Shown here piece after piece: positions 16,585 to 26,073 of a stretch of 46,328 bases of DNA. The notes beneath the pieces are model-generated. The model searched no databases. It saw nothing but the letters and a program-made list of their open reading frames with translations, and was not told where the DNA came from. Source of the DNA: Planctomicrobium piriforme (GTDB lineage: Bacteria > Planctomycetota > Planctomycetia > Planctomycetales > Planctomycetaceae). The first letter of the stretch is position 1; every line of letters starts with the position of its first letter. The stretch spans positions 1-46,328 of the forward strand of contig CAMATH010000062.1 of NCBI GenBank assembly GCA_945860955.1, written 5' to 3'. A program made the position numbers and the translations under genes.

Positions 16585-17723
16585 GGAACGTACTCCCCCC
16601 GCAACCAGTTCAACACGTCGTTTCTGATGGAGATGAGCGGCCGCAAGTCGGCACTTTCGCTTGCCCATGTTCGCAACGGACGCACCTCAGCGGGGAGCTG
16701 TGCCTCGTCAACATCACCCAGCGGAATCTGTCGGGAGGCGGAACGGGCGAGCGCGATTTCGGTTTCCGCCGACAACAGGAAGTCGATCAGCGATTGGGCC
16801 GCCTCGGTGTGAGCCGAACCTTTTATCATCGCGACCGTGTTGGGAATGCAGATGGTTTTTCCCTCGACGCGTACCGGAAGTCCAGCGACCGGTCGGCCGG
16901 CGTCGAGCGCCCCGAAATAGTCGTCTGTATCGGTGAAGCCCAGATCGCACGCCCCTCCCGCGACCAGGTTTTTGGTCATCGCATTTCCGTCCGCGAGTTT
17001 CAGTCCGCGGCGCTGCCACTCACGCTGTCGGCTGATCGTCTCTTCCCCGCCCCAAACCGACCACCACAGACAGTACTGCGTCAAAGTGGTGCCGAACATC
17101 GGTTTTGCGATCGTCACCCGCGAGAGGTCGGCAGAGTCCAACCGCTCGCGAATCGCCGACTCGTCAGCGGCGAGCGCCTGCGGGTTGACGATATACATCC
17201 GCAGCCGGGCGGCGAAGCCTGTCCACAACCCCTCTTCGTCGCGGTATTGCGGGGGAATCCGTCGATGCCCGGTCCCGATGTACGGCTCCAGTAATCCCTC
17301 CCGGGCCAGTTCCAGCGTCCCCAGCAGTTCATTGTTCCAAAAAACATCGCACTGCGGCTGGTCCCGCTCGGAAACGATGCGGTTGACCAAACCGAGCGAT
17401 TTGTTCGCTTCGGTGTCGTAGCGAATGGCCAACGTGATTCCGGTCTCGCGTTCGAAGTCGCGCAAAATCGGCTCAGCGAATTCCGCGTCGTGCGCACAAT
17501 ATACCACCAGAGTCTGCGCATCCATTCGCGGCGAGAGCCACCACAGAACGGCTACCGCCAACACCACCATCGCGATGCCAGCGACCGCCGTGCGAACGGC
17601 GGACGTTGATTTCGCCTTTGTCGGGGAATCGTCGGCCAGATCGATCGCGCCCCCCGCGTCCGGCGAATCGCTTCGTGGGGCCGCGTCGGTCGGATCAGGT
17701 ATGGGGACGGCGACGTCGGGCAT
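16581..17723 (-). CDS. Extracellular solute-binding protein (iron(III)-type), membrane-anchored
   Basis: A 380-residue family 1 (FutA/FbpA-like) binding protein, starting MPDVAVPIPDPTDAA. A hydrophilic leader of about 40 residues is followed by one membrane helix (VAGIAMVVLAVAVLWWL, residues 45-63), then the mature domain TLVVYCAHDAEFAEPILRDF, which is the typical N-terminal strand of the family. Further family features are CDVFWNNELLGTLEL, GFTDTDDYF and the C-terminal INFL-type helix region (SLIDFLLSAETEIALA). There is no lipobox, so it is probably held by an uncleaved N-terminal anchor. A GTG start at 17792 would add 23 residues; neither start has a clear ribosome site. First gene of the eleven-gene run. 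Supplies substrate to the permease immediately downstream. The metal specificity is inferred from family only. Confidence 0.88.
   Translation of the reverse strand: MPDVAVPIPDPTDAAPRSDSPDAGGAIDLADDSPTKAKSTSAVRTAVAGIAMVVLAVAVLWWLSPRMDAQTLVVYCAHDAEFAEPILRDFERETGITLAIRYDTEANKSLGLVNRIVSERDQPQCDVFWNNELLGTLELAREGLLEPYIGTGHRRIPPQYRDEEGLWTGFAARLRMYIVNPQALAADESAIRERLDSADLSRVTIAKPMFGTTLTQYCLWWSVWGGEETISRQREWQRRGLKLADGNAMTKNLVAGGACDLGFTDTDDYFGALDAGRPVAGLPVRVEGKTICIPNTVAMIKGSAHTEAAQSLIDFLLSAETEIALARSASRQIPLGDVDEAQLPAEVRPLRTWASESADLRPLISIRNDVLNWLRGEYVP
16593..16600 (-). promoter_or_regulatory. Ribosome binding site deciding the GTG start of the importer permease
   Basis: On the minus strand GGGGGGAG ends eight bases before GTG at 16584-16582. 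Together with the GTGA overlap this supports the GTG over the upstream ATG at 16668. Confidence 0.6.
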
Positions 17724-18247
17724 GCCAGGGAGAGGTCGTGTGCGGTGGTGTTGAAAGAGCCGATGATACTTTTGGCGGTGGACGTTGGACACTGCCGACG
17801 TCGGTTGGGTTACGGGGAATAGAGAGTCGCCGAGAGGTCGATTTCGTCTATTTTAAAGTCTGTCGCATCGTAGCCGTCTTTCTCTGAAAGACTGGCCCGA
17901 TGTGCTTCCGCCGTCCAAACAACGCACTGGGGGCCGCCCCAAGACTCACAAAGAGATCGAAGAGAGTCCCGGCGAAGAGGCGAAGCCCCGACGGAGGGAA
18001 ATTTACTTTTTGACGGACGGCTCGCTTGGGATGTTGCGCCAGCCCAGAGTGCGCCGAGTGACGGAGAACGCACAGCGGGCCGCGCACTCGGGGAGTGCGG
18101 GCTACATTTCCGCGGAACTTATCGACGAGACGTCGCGTCTGACACTACGGATTCCCGTTCGGGACTGGTATCATCCACACTCCGGATGGTTCAACTGACG
18201 CTTGCACCCCGCCGTTCGAAGCCATTTCGCGGAAGGAGCTGCTTTCC
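17724..18247. other. Divergent intergenic region between the long minus-strand operon and the macroglobulin gene
   Basis: About 520 bp lie between the two divergent genes, so promoters for both should be here. Short minus frames at 17810-18087 have no recognisable product. A palindrome TCCCGTTCGGGA lies at 18153-18164 and a -10-like TATCAT at 18170, but I found no convincing -35 box at normal spacing. A short inverted repeat (CCGAGTG near 18052 with CACTCGG near 18083) is also present. The ribosome site GGAAGGAG lies nine bases before the ATG at 18248. Confidence 0.5.
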
Positions 18248-21200
18248 ATGAGTTCGAAGTCCTGGTTCTTGTGTGTTTCGGCACTGGCCTGTCTGGGGAT
18301 CGCCGCGATGGAGATGTCTGCCGCCGAGAAGCCCGCGTCCGAGCTTCGGCAGAAGGCGCTGCAGGAGCTGCAGGCGGGAAACTTCCGCGATGCGTGGGGC
18401 CATTATCAGGAACTGGTGCTGGGGACCGAGGTTGATCCGCAGCGCATCGATCAGGATGTCGCGGAAGCGGTGCAGTCGGCCCAGAGTCTGGGTGAAGTGG
18501 GCAAAGTGGATGAATTCCTCGAGAATGGAATCGCTAAACACGGGGGCAACTGGCGGTTTCTGCGGGCAGTTGCGCGGGTGTATCTCAATTTCGATCACAG
18601 CGGGTTTGAAGTCGCGGGCAAATTCCAGCGTGGTCAGAGTCGAGTCCGTGGCAAATGGATGAACGCGACCCGACGCGACCATGGTCGCGCTTTGCAATTG
18701 TTGAATCAGGGGTTGCCGCTGGCGCTTCAAGACAACGACAAGCCAGCGGTCGCCGAGTTTCAGTTCCTGTTCGCGCAGATCCTACTGGCGGGGCAGGGGG
18801 GGAGCGACGCGTGGCGTTTGCAATTGAAGACCGATTTCGCGTCGATTCCCGACTACGAGCCGGGCTTTTACAACTACGGCGAAGGATCGCGAGGCGCGCC
18901 GGTGGATGTCGACGGGAACCCAGTGTTTCACAAATTGCCGGCGAACTGGGATGCCGCCGCGACAGATGGCGAGCGCTGGCGCTATCTGTTGTCGCAAGTC
19001 ATTGAATCCGACCCGGCAAGGCGGGATGAGGTGGAAGCGACGTTCGCCGACTTCTGTCGCAGCCAGTTCGGTGTTCAGACCATGGCCCAGTTTGGGTTTG
19101 GCCCGACCGACGACCACGAAGATGATGCGGATGGCAACGCGGCGGAAAGCGGCCCGTTCGCGCTGAGTTCCCTCACCGACGAGGAGACGATCGCGCGGCT
19201 GGCGACGGGAGTGAAGCGGTTTCAGCTTCCGGACGAGTTCAACTACGTCAAACTCTACCGAAACATCGCCGAGCGTGCGAAAGCGAGCCGGTCGACCTGG
19301 ACTGAGACCGCCCGGGGTCAACGTTGCCAGGAGTATGAAGACCGGCGTCAGTACGATCGCGCCGCGGAGGAATGGAAACTGGCGATCACTGAATATGGGC
19401 CCGGTGTGGGGGACCACCGCAAGCAGCGGTTGGAGCAGGTCGTGGGAAACTGGGGGCGGTTCGAAAACGGAGTGGTGCAGCCAGCGGGAAGTGGGGCGAC
19501 ACTCGATTACCGATTCCGCAATGGGACCGAAGTGGTCTTCGAGGCGCGGGAAATCAAGGTGGGCGAACTGCTGGCGGCCGTGAAGAGTTACCTCAAGACC
19601 AGTCCGAAGCAGGTCGACTGGCAGAAGACCAATATCCAGGACATCGGGTATCGCCTGGTTGAGCAGAATGAAGCGGCCTTTCTGGGAAAGTCGGTCGCGA
19701 GCTGGACGCTGGAACTGAAACCGCGCGCCGGGCACGTCGATGATCGCGTGACGGTCACGACGCCGCTGCAAAAGGCCGGTGCCTACCTGGTCACGGCGAA
19801 GATGGCGGGAGGCAACCTCAGTCGGATCATCGTGTGGGTCGCCGACACGGTCATTGCCAAAAAGCAACTGGACGGAAAGAGCTGGTATTACATCGCCGAC
19901 GCGGTGACCGGACTGCCGATCGAAAAGGCAAATGTCGAGTTTTTCGGCTGGAAACAGGTGCAGGTGGTGCCCAACCGCAATGACTTCAAAGTCGTTGTGG
20001 AAAACAAGGCGTTCTTCAGCGACGCGAACGGCCAGATCATTCTGGACCAGAAGAACCTGTCGCCGGAATTTCAATGGCTGGTGATCGCGACGAACCCACA
20101 GGGTCGGCTGGCGTACCTGGGCTTCACGAACGTCTGGTACGGGAACACTTACGATCCCGAATACAACGCCAAGAAGGCGCTGTTGATCACCGACCGTCCG
20201 GTTTACCGACCCGCGCAATCGGTGAAATTCAAGTTCTGGATTCAGCAGACAAAATACGATCAGCCGACGACCTCGGCGTTCGCCGGCCAGACATTCCGGG
20301 TCCACATCAACGATCCCAAAGGGCAGTTGGTCTCGGAGAAGAACTACAAGGCGGACGAATTCGGCGGTTTGTCCGACGAGTATGAGCTTCCCAAAGGGGC
20401 GATGTTGGGGACTTATGGAATCTCCGCATTCCTCGGTCAGGAGATGATCGGTGGCGGAAATTTCCGGGTCGAGGAATACAAGAAGCCGGAGTTCGAGGTG
20501 ACCGTCGACTCTCCGAAAGAGCCGGTGAAATTGGGCGAAAAAGTGTCCGCGACAATCCGGGCGAAGTACTACTTTGGATCGCCGGTGACCAAGGCCAAAG
20601 TGAAGTACAAAGTGCTGCGGACCGTCGCTGAGACGCACTGGCATCCCCCGGCTCCGTGGGACTGGTTCTACGGACGCGGCTACTGGTGGTTCACTCCCGA
20701 TTACAATTGGTACCCGGGTTGGAATTCGTGGGGCTGTATGCGGCCGGCACCGATCTGGTTCCCGAGAGGGGGGACACCGCCTGAAGTTGTGGCCGACGTG
20801 GAGGCCGAGATCGGTCCCGATGGAACTCTCGCGGTGGAAATTGACACGCTGCCCGCGAAAGAACTGCACGGGAACCAGGATCATCAATACACAATCACCG
20901 CCGAAGTGGTCGACGAATCGCGACGAACGATTGTCGGGACTGGAAACGTACTGGTCGCACGCAAACCATTCCAGGTGTTTGTCTGGCTGGGGCAGGGCTA
21001 CTTCCAGGTGGGCGACACCATTGACGCGTTCGCGCATGCCCACACACTCGATCGAAAGCCGGTGAGCGGGAAGGGAGAGCTGACGCTCTACAAAGTCACC
21101 TATGACAACAAACAGAATCCGGTGGAAACCGCGATTCGCACCTGGGAAGTCGATACCGACGACCAGGGGGATGCGCGGCAAAAGATCGCTGCGACGGAAG

Positions 21201-24200
21201 CAGGCCAGTATCGACTGTCGTACAGGCTGACCGATTCCAAAGGGAACAAACAGGAGGGAGCCTCGGTTTTCGTGATCCGGGGTCAGAAATTCGATGGCCG
21301 GGAGTTCCGATTCAATGATCTGGAACTGGTCACCGACAAACGCGAGTACGCGCCGGGTGAGAAGGTCAACGTCCTGATCAACACGAATCGCGCCGGGGGC
21401 GCGGTGCTGCTGTTCCTGCGTCCCACCAATGGCATCTACCTCCCTCCGAAACTGATTCGGCTGCAAGGGAAGAGCGTGGTGGAAGCGGTGGCGGTCGTGC
21501 AGAAAGACATGCCGAACTTCTTCATCGAAGCGGTGACCGTTGCGAATGGCAAGCTGCATTCCGAAACCCGCGAAGTGGCCGTTCCGCCGGAAAAACGGGT
21601 TTTGAATGTGGAGGTTGTTCCCTCGAGTTCGGAGTACCTGCCGGGCGCGGCAGCCAAGGTGAAAGTGAAACTCACCGATCTGGCGGGAAAACCGTTCGTG
21701 GGATCGACCGTGGTGTCGGTCTACGACAAGAGCCTGGAGTATATCTCAGGCGGCGGAAACGTCCCCGAAATCCGCGAGTTCTTCTGGAAGTTCCGGCGGA
21801 ACCACTATCCGCAGACGGAATCGACATTGCAGCGATCGTTCGGCAACATGCTGAAAAGCGGTGAGATCGGAATGTCGAATCTCGGCGCGTTCGGTGATTT
21901 GATCGTCGAACAGATGGAAGGCTTGGGGGGGCCTCCCGGCGGGCCTGGTGGTTTCGGCGGCGGGCGAGCGAGAGGGATGATGATGCGTGGGATGCGTGGT
22001 GGTGGGAGCGGACTTGGAGGAGGCGGGGGTGGTCTCATGGAACCGATGGCGGCGGCGATGGAAATGGACGCGGCCCCAGCGTCTGATCGCGCGGGGATGA
22101 CCGGGCTGGGGGCTGAGGGGGGGCCACCCGCCGACGTCGCGCCGACGGTCCGTTCGGAGTTCGCCGACCTCGCGTTTTGGGCGGCTGCCGTCACGACGGC
22201 GGCTGACGGAACCGCCGAGGTCGATTTCAAAATGCCCGAAAATCTCACCGGCTGGAAAGTGAAGGTTTGGGGACTCTCGCACGGTGCCCGGGTGGGGCAG
22301 GGGGAGGCGGAAGTTGTCACGCGGAAAAACGTGATCGTCCGCTTGCAGGCACCGCGATTCTTCGTCGAGAAGGACGAAGTCGTGCTGTCGGCGAATGTCC
22401 GCAATGAGTTGAAGTCGGCGAAGTCCGTAAAGGTCTCGCTCGATCTGGCCGGCGGGACGCTCGAACCACTGTCTCCTCTCACCGCGACCATCGACATCGC
22501 CGCTGGTACCGAGAAACGGGTGGACTGGCGGGTCAAAGTGACGCACGAAGGGGAAGCGGTCGTACGGATGTCGGCGATCACCGACGAGGAATCCGACGCG
22601 ATGGAGATGAAATTCCCAGTCTACGTTCACGGCATGCTCAAGATGGAGTCGTACAGCGGCGTCGTTCGCCCGACGGACGAGTCGGGCAAGGTGTCTCTGC
22701 GCATTCCAGCAGAACGCCGCATCAGCGACACCCGCATTGAGTTTCGGTTCACTCCCACACTCGCGGGGGCGATGGTCGATGCCCTGCCGTATTTGGTGGA
22801 ATACCCGTACGGTTGCACCGAACAAACGCTAAACCGGTTTGTTCCAACCGTGATCACGCAGCGGATCCTGCAACAAATGCAGCTCAACCTCAAAGAGATT
22901 CAGGAGAAGCGGACGAATCTCAACGCGCAGGAGTTGGGAGACGATCGCGAACGGGCTGCGGGATGGAAGCGGTTTGACCGCAATCCGGTCTTCGACGAAG
23001 CCGAAGTGACCGCGATGGTGCAGTCGGGAGTGCAGGCACTCACCGAAATGCAGCTTTCGGACGGCGGCTGGGGCTGGTTCAGCGGGTTTGGCGAACACAG
23101 TTGGCCACACACGACGGCTGTCGTCGTGCATGGTCTGCAGGTCGCGAAACAGAACGATGTCGCGCTGGTTCCCGGGATTATGGAACGGGGTGTCGAGTGG
23201 CTGAATCGCCACCAGGCGCGGCAGGTCGAATTGCTGAAGGAATTCGCCGTCAAGGACTCCAAGAATCCGAAGAAGGAACACGCCGACGATCTCGACGCGC
23301 TCGTCTTCATGGTGCTTTCCGATGCCGACGTCGCCGACGCCGACATGCGGGAGTTTCTGTATCGAGATCGGGTCAGACTCTCGGCGTATGGCAAGGCGGT
23401 TTACGGACTGGCGCTGCACCAGCAGCAACAGAACGACAAGCTGGCGATGATTCTTCAAAACCTCGATCAGTTCCTGGTCCAGGATGAAGAGAATCAGACG
23501 AGTTACCTGAAGCTCCCTGCGGGGACCGCCTGGTGGTACTGGTACGGCAGCGAGGTCGAGGCGAACACCTGGTACCTGAAACTGCTCGCCCGAACCGCAC
23601 CTCAGGATCCCAAGACCTCGGGACTGGTGAAATACCTGCTCAACAATCGCAAGCACGCCACCTACTGGAGCAGCACCCGCGACACGGCTTACGCGATCGA
23701 GGCGCTCGCCGAGTATTGGAAAACGTCGGGTGAAAATCAGCCCGATCAAACGATCGAAGTGTGGTACGACGGCCAAAAGGCGAAGGAAGTCCACGTCGAC
23801 AAGTCGAATCTGTTCACCTTCGACAATAAGTTCGTGCTGTTTGGCGACGCCGTTGAGACGGGTGCGCGGACCGTGGAATTGCGCAGGAAGGGAAAAGGTC
23901 CGGTCTACTACAACGCGTACGTCACCAACTTCACGCTGGAGGATCAGATCACCCGCGCCGGCCTGGAGGTGAAGGTGAACCGCAAGTACTACAAGTTGAC
24001 GAAGTCGGACAAGCAAGTGGCGGTCGCTGGCTCCCGCGGTCAGGCGGCTTTGCAGAAGGTCGAGAAGTACGACCGGACAGAACTCGAAAACCTGGCGACA
24101 TTGAAATCGGGGGATCTGGTTGAGATTGAACTCGAGATCGACAGCAAGAACGACTACGAATATCTGCTGTTCGAAGACATGAAGGCTTCGGGTTTCGAAC

Positions 24201-24436
24201 CGGTCGCGGTCCGCTCGGGTTACGGCGGAAACGAGATGGGAGCGTACATGGAATTGCGTGACGAACGGGTGGCGTTTTTCGTCCGCTCGTTGCCCCGTGG
24301 CAAGCACAGCGTTTCATACAGGATGCGAGCCGAGATCCCCGGCAAGTTCAGCGCTCTCCCCACACGGGCGAGCGCGATGTACGCTCCCGAGCTCAAGGGG
24401 AATTCGGATGAGATCAAGTTGCAGATCGAAGACTGA
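18248..24436 (+). CDS. Alpha-2-macroglobulin-like protein with thioester motif
   Basis: A 2062-residue secreted protein. The signal peptide (about residues 1-26, ending MSAAEKP) has no lipobox. Residues 30-400 include a helical, repeat-like region, followed by macroglobulin MG domains (for example FRVEEYKKPEFEVTVDSP near residue 740). Residues 798-837 hold nine tryptophans. A Gly/Met/Arg-rich stretch at about 1225-1298 sits at the bait-region position, directly before the MG7-like FADLAFWAAAVTTAADGTAE. The thioester motif is YPYGCTEQT with Cys1523 and Gln1526, followed by a thioester-domain helix (DGGWGWFSGFGEHSWPHTTA) and the receptor-like C-terminus. Family role: trapping proteases by bait cleavage and covalent capture. 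The usual bacterial partner, a penicillin-binding protein 1C gene, is not adjacent. A good ribosome site GGAAGGAG precedes the ATG. Confidence 0.92.
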   Translation: MSSKSWFLCVSALACLGIAAMEMSAAEKPASELRQKALQELQAGNFRDAWGHYQELVLGTEVDPQRIDQDVAEAVQSAQSLGEVGKVDEFLENGIAKHGGNWRFLRAVARVYLNFDHSGFEVAGKFQRGQSRVRGKWMNATRRDHGRALQLLNQGLPLALQDNDKPAVAEFQFLFAQILLAGQGGSDAWRLQLKTDFASIPDYEPGFYNYGEGSRGAPVDVDGNPVFHKLPANWDAAATDGERWRYLLSQVIESDPARRDEVEATFADFCRSQFGVQTMAQFGFGPTDDHEDDADGNAAESGPFALSSLTDEETIARLATGVKRFQLPDEFNYVKLYRNIAERAKASRSTWTETARGQRCQEYEDRRQYDRAAEEWKLAITEYGPGVGDHRKQRLEQVVGNWGRFENGVVQPAGSGATLDYRFRNGTEVVFEAREIKVGELLAAVKSYLKTSPKQVDWQKTNIQDIGYRLVEQNEAAFLGKSVASWTLELKPRAGHVDDRVTVTTPLQKAGAYLVTAKMAGGNLSRIIVWVADTVIAKKQLDGKSWYYIADAVTGLPIEKANVEFFGWKQVQVVPNRNDFKVVVENKAFFSDANGQIILDQKNLSPEFQWLVIATNPQGRLAYLGFTNVWYGNTYDPEYNAKKALLITDRPVYRPAQSVKFKFWIQQTKYDQPTTSAFAGQTFRVHINDPKGQLVSEKNYKADEFGGLSDEYELPKGAMLGTYGISAFLGQEMIGGGNFRVEEYKKPEFEVTVDSPKEPVKLGEKVSATIRAKYYFGSPVTKAKVKYKVLRTVAETHWHPPAPWDWFYGRGYWWFTPDYNWYPGWNSWGCMRPAPIWFPRGGTPPEVVADVEAEIGPDGTLAVEIDTLPAKELHGNQDHQYTITAEVVDESRRTIVGTGNVLVARKPFQVFVWLGQGYFQVGDTIDAFAHAHTLDRKPVSGKGELTLYKVTYDNKQNPVETAIRTWEVDTDDQGDARQKIAATEAGQYRLSYRLTDSKGNKQEGASVFVIRGQKFDGREFRFNDLELVTDKREYAPGEKVNVLINTNRAGGAVLLFLRPTNGIYLPPKLIRLQGKSVVEAVAVVQKDMPNFFIEAVTVANGKLHSETREVAVPPEKRVLNVEVVPSSSEYLPGAAAKVKVKLTDLAGKPFVGSTVVSVYDKSLEYISGGGNVPEIREFFWKFRRNHYPQTESTLQRSFGNMLKSGEIGMSNLGAFGDLIVEQMEGLGGPPGGPGGFGGGRARGMMMRGMRGGGSGLGGGGGGLMEPMAAAMEMDAAPASDRAGMTGLGAEGGPPADVAPTVRSEFADLAFWAAAVTTAADGTAEVDFKMPENLTGWKVKVWGLSHGARVGQGEAEVVTRKNVIVRLQAPRFFVEKDEVVLSANVRNELKSAKSVKVSLDLAGGTLEPLSPLTATIDIAAGTEKRVDWRVKVTHEGEAVVRMSAITDEESDAMEMKFPVYVHGMLKMESYSGVVRPTDESGKVSLRIPAERRISDTRIEFRFTPTLAGAMVDALPYLVEYPYGCTEQTLNRFVPTVITQRILQQMQLNLKEIQEKRTNLNAQELGDDRERAAGWKRFDRNPVFDEAEVTAMVQSGVQALTEMQLSDGGWGWFSGFGEHSWPHTTAVVVHGLQVAKQNDVALVPGIMERGVEWLNRHQARQVELLKEFAVKDSKNPKKEHADDLDALVFMVLSDADVADADMREFLYRDRVRLSAYGKAVYGLALHQQQQNDKLAMILQNLDQFLVQDEENQTSYLKLPAGTAWWYWYGSEVEANTWYLKLLARTAPQDPKTSGLVKYLLNNRKHATYWSSTRDTAYAIEALAEYWKTSGENQPDQTIEVWYDGQKAKEVHVDKSNLFTFDNKFVLFGDAVETGARTVELRRKGKGPVYYNAYVTNFTLEDQITRAGLEVKVNRKYYKLTKSDKQVAVAGSRGQAALQKVEKYDRTELENLATLKSGDLVEIELEIDSKNDYEYLLFEDMKASGFEPVAVRSGYGGNEMGAYMELRDERVAFFVRSLPRGKHSVSYRMRAEIPGKFSALPTRASAMYAPELKGNSDEIKLQIED

Positions 24437-24630
24437 ACCAATAGCGAGCGGCGCGGCGTCAGCCTTCTGAACCGTCGCCAAAGCCCGCGCGGTTGCATAA
24501 ACTCAAAGTGTCGCATCGTCCGCAACCCGTGGTGGTCGAATGCGGTCTGTGCTGTGTGAACAACCGGCCGGCTGACGCCGGGCCGTTCGCCCGATTCGGC
24601 GGCATCACCCCGAAGGTTCAATCATTCGAC

Positions 24631-26073
24631 ATGTTCAACCTCCCCGCCGAATTCCTCGATCGTCGTCAGTTCCTCTCGTTCAGCGGTCATGGTCTTGGTG
24701 GGGTGGCCCTGTTGTCGCTGCTGGCCCGCGACGGCCTGCTGGCGGGGGGAGTTCCCAGTGAATCAGGCGATCCCCCGCCACATCACAAGCCGCGGGCTCG
24801 CCGGGCGATTCACATTTACGCCTGCGGCGGTGTGAGCCAAGTCGACACCTTTGACTACAAACCGGAGCTGCTGCGTCTCCACGGAAAATCGCTGAATGCC
24901 GACGAACGGCCGGACGTGTTTTTCGGACAGGTTGGATTACTGCGAAAGCCCGATTGGGAATTCCAGCAGCACGGCGAATGCGGCAAGTGGGTCTCGTCGC
25001 TGTTTCCGCATCTGGCCGGGGAAGTCGACAGAATGGCGTTCATCCATTCGATGTTCGCCGAGACCTCGAATCACACGCCGGGGACTTTTCAGGCGAACAC
25101 CGGCTTTCGCCTGAACGGATTTCCAACCATGGGCGCTTGGCTGTCCTACGGATTGGGAAATGAAACGGAGGATTTACCGACCTATGTGGTGATTCCCGAC
25201 AATCGCGGACTCCCCGCGGGAGGATCGATCAACTGGTCCAATGGATTTCTGCCGGCGCGGCATCAGGGGGTGGTGGTGAAGAGTCGCGGAACCGCGATCG
25301 CCGACCTGAACCCGGCAAAACCGTTGTCGGCGGAAACCGAGCTGGCGAGCCGCAAGTTGCTGGCGGAAGTGAATCGCAAGCACTTCGACGATCGCGGGCA
25401 CGACGACTTGGCCGCCCGGATTCGCGCCTATGAACTGGCGGCGCGAATGCAATTGGCAGTTCCTGAGGTCGCGGCTCTCGACAAAGAGACGGAGGCGACA
25501 CAAGAAGCGTACGGTCTCGATCAACCGAAAACTGTCGATTTTGGGAGGAGCTGCCTGATGGCGCGGCGGCTGCTGGAGCGCGGAGTGCGCTTCGTCCAGT
25601 TATTCGCCGGCGGGGCGTTCGGTTCCCCGCGGATCAACTGGGACGGTCATGAGAACATGCGGGAGAATCATGGCCAGGAAGCGGGACGCTGCGACCAGCC
25701 GTTGGCGGCGCTGTTGAGCGATCTCAACCAACGGGGCATGCTCGACGATACCCTGGTGTTGTTCACGAGTGAGTTCGGTCGAACACCGTTCGCCCAGTCC
25801 GCCGATGGCGTTCTGGGAAGCGGACGCGATCACAATCAGGCGGGGTTCACCACCTGGATGTCAGGGGGAGGGGTAAAAGGCGGAGTGTCCTACGGTGCCA
25901 CGGACGACGTCGGTTACCGCGCGGTCGACAAGCGGACAAGCTGGTACGACTTCCACGCGACGGTGCTGCATCTGTTGGGAATCAACCACGAACGGCTGAC
26001 GTACTATCACAACGGAATCCGGCGGCGTTTGACGAACGTACATGGCGAGATTCTGCAAGAGATTTTGGTGTAG
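24631..26073 (+). CDS. DUF1501 family protein, Tat-exported
   Basis: A 480-residue protein beginning MFNLPAEFLDRRQFLSFSGH, a twin-arginine leader (Arg11-Arg12) followed by a hydrophobic stretch. The body has DUF1501 landmarks: AIHIYACGGVSQVDTFDYKP, GKWVSSLFPHLAGEVDRMA, QPLAALLSDLNQRGMLDDTL, FTSEFGRTPFAQ and the metal-site-like GRDHNQAGFTTWMSGGG. The family belongs to the alkaline phosphatase/sulfatase-like fold and is abundant in planctomycetes, but its reaction is not established. A TTG upstream at 24493 would add 46 residues and spoil the Tat leader, so the ATG at 24631 is used. It lacks an adjacent DUF1549/DUF1553 gene, the usual partner. The macroglobulin gene ends 194 bp upstream on the same strand. 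Confidence 0.92.
   Translation: MFNLPAEFLDRRQFLSFSGHGLGGVALLSLLARDGLLAGGVPSESGDPPPHHKPRARRAIHIYACGGVSQVDTFDYKPELLRLHGKSLNADERPDVFFGQVGLLRKPDWEFQQHGECGKWVSSLFPHLAGEVDRMAFIHSMFAETSNHTPGTFQANTGFRLNGFPTMGAWLSYGLGNETEDLPTYVVIPDNRGLPAGGSINWSNGFLPARHQGVVVKSRGTAIADLNPAKPLSAETELASRKLLAEVNRKHFDDRGHDDLAARIRAYELAARMQLAVPEVAALDKETEATQEAYGLDQPKTVDFGRSCLMARRLLERGVRFVQLFAGGAFGSPRINWDGHENMRENHGQEAGRCDQPLAALLSDLNQRGMLDDTLVLFTSEFGRTPFAQSADGVLGSGRDHNQAGFTTWMSGGGVKGGVSYGATDDVGYRAVDKRTSWYDFHATVLHLLGINHERLTYYHNGIRRRLTNVHGEILQEILV

Noticed and set aside
17810-18087. Two small minus-strand frames in the divergent intergenic region
   Set aside because: No recognised domain or ribosome site; they overlap each other in different frames and look like translated intergenic sequence.
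18782-21559. A 925-codon open frame antisense to the macroglobulin gene
   Set aside because: It is a shadow of a high-GC coding sequence; the translation has no domain and is His/Arg/Val-rich in the way typical of mirror frames.
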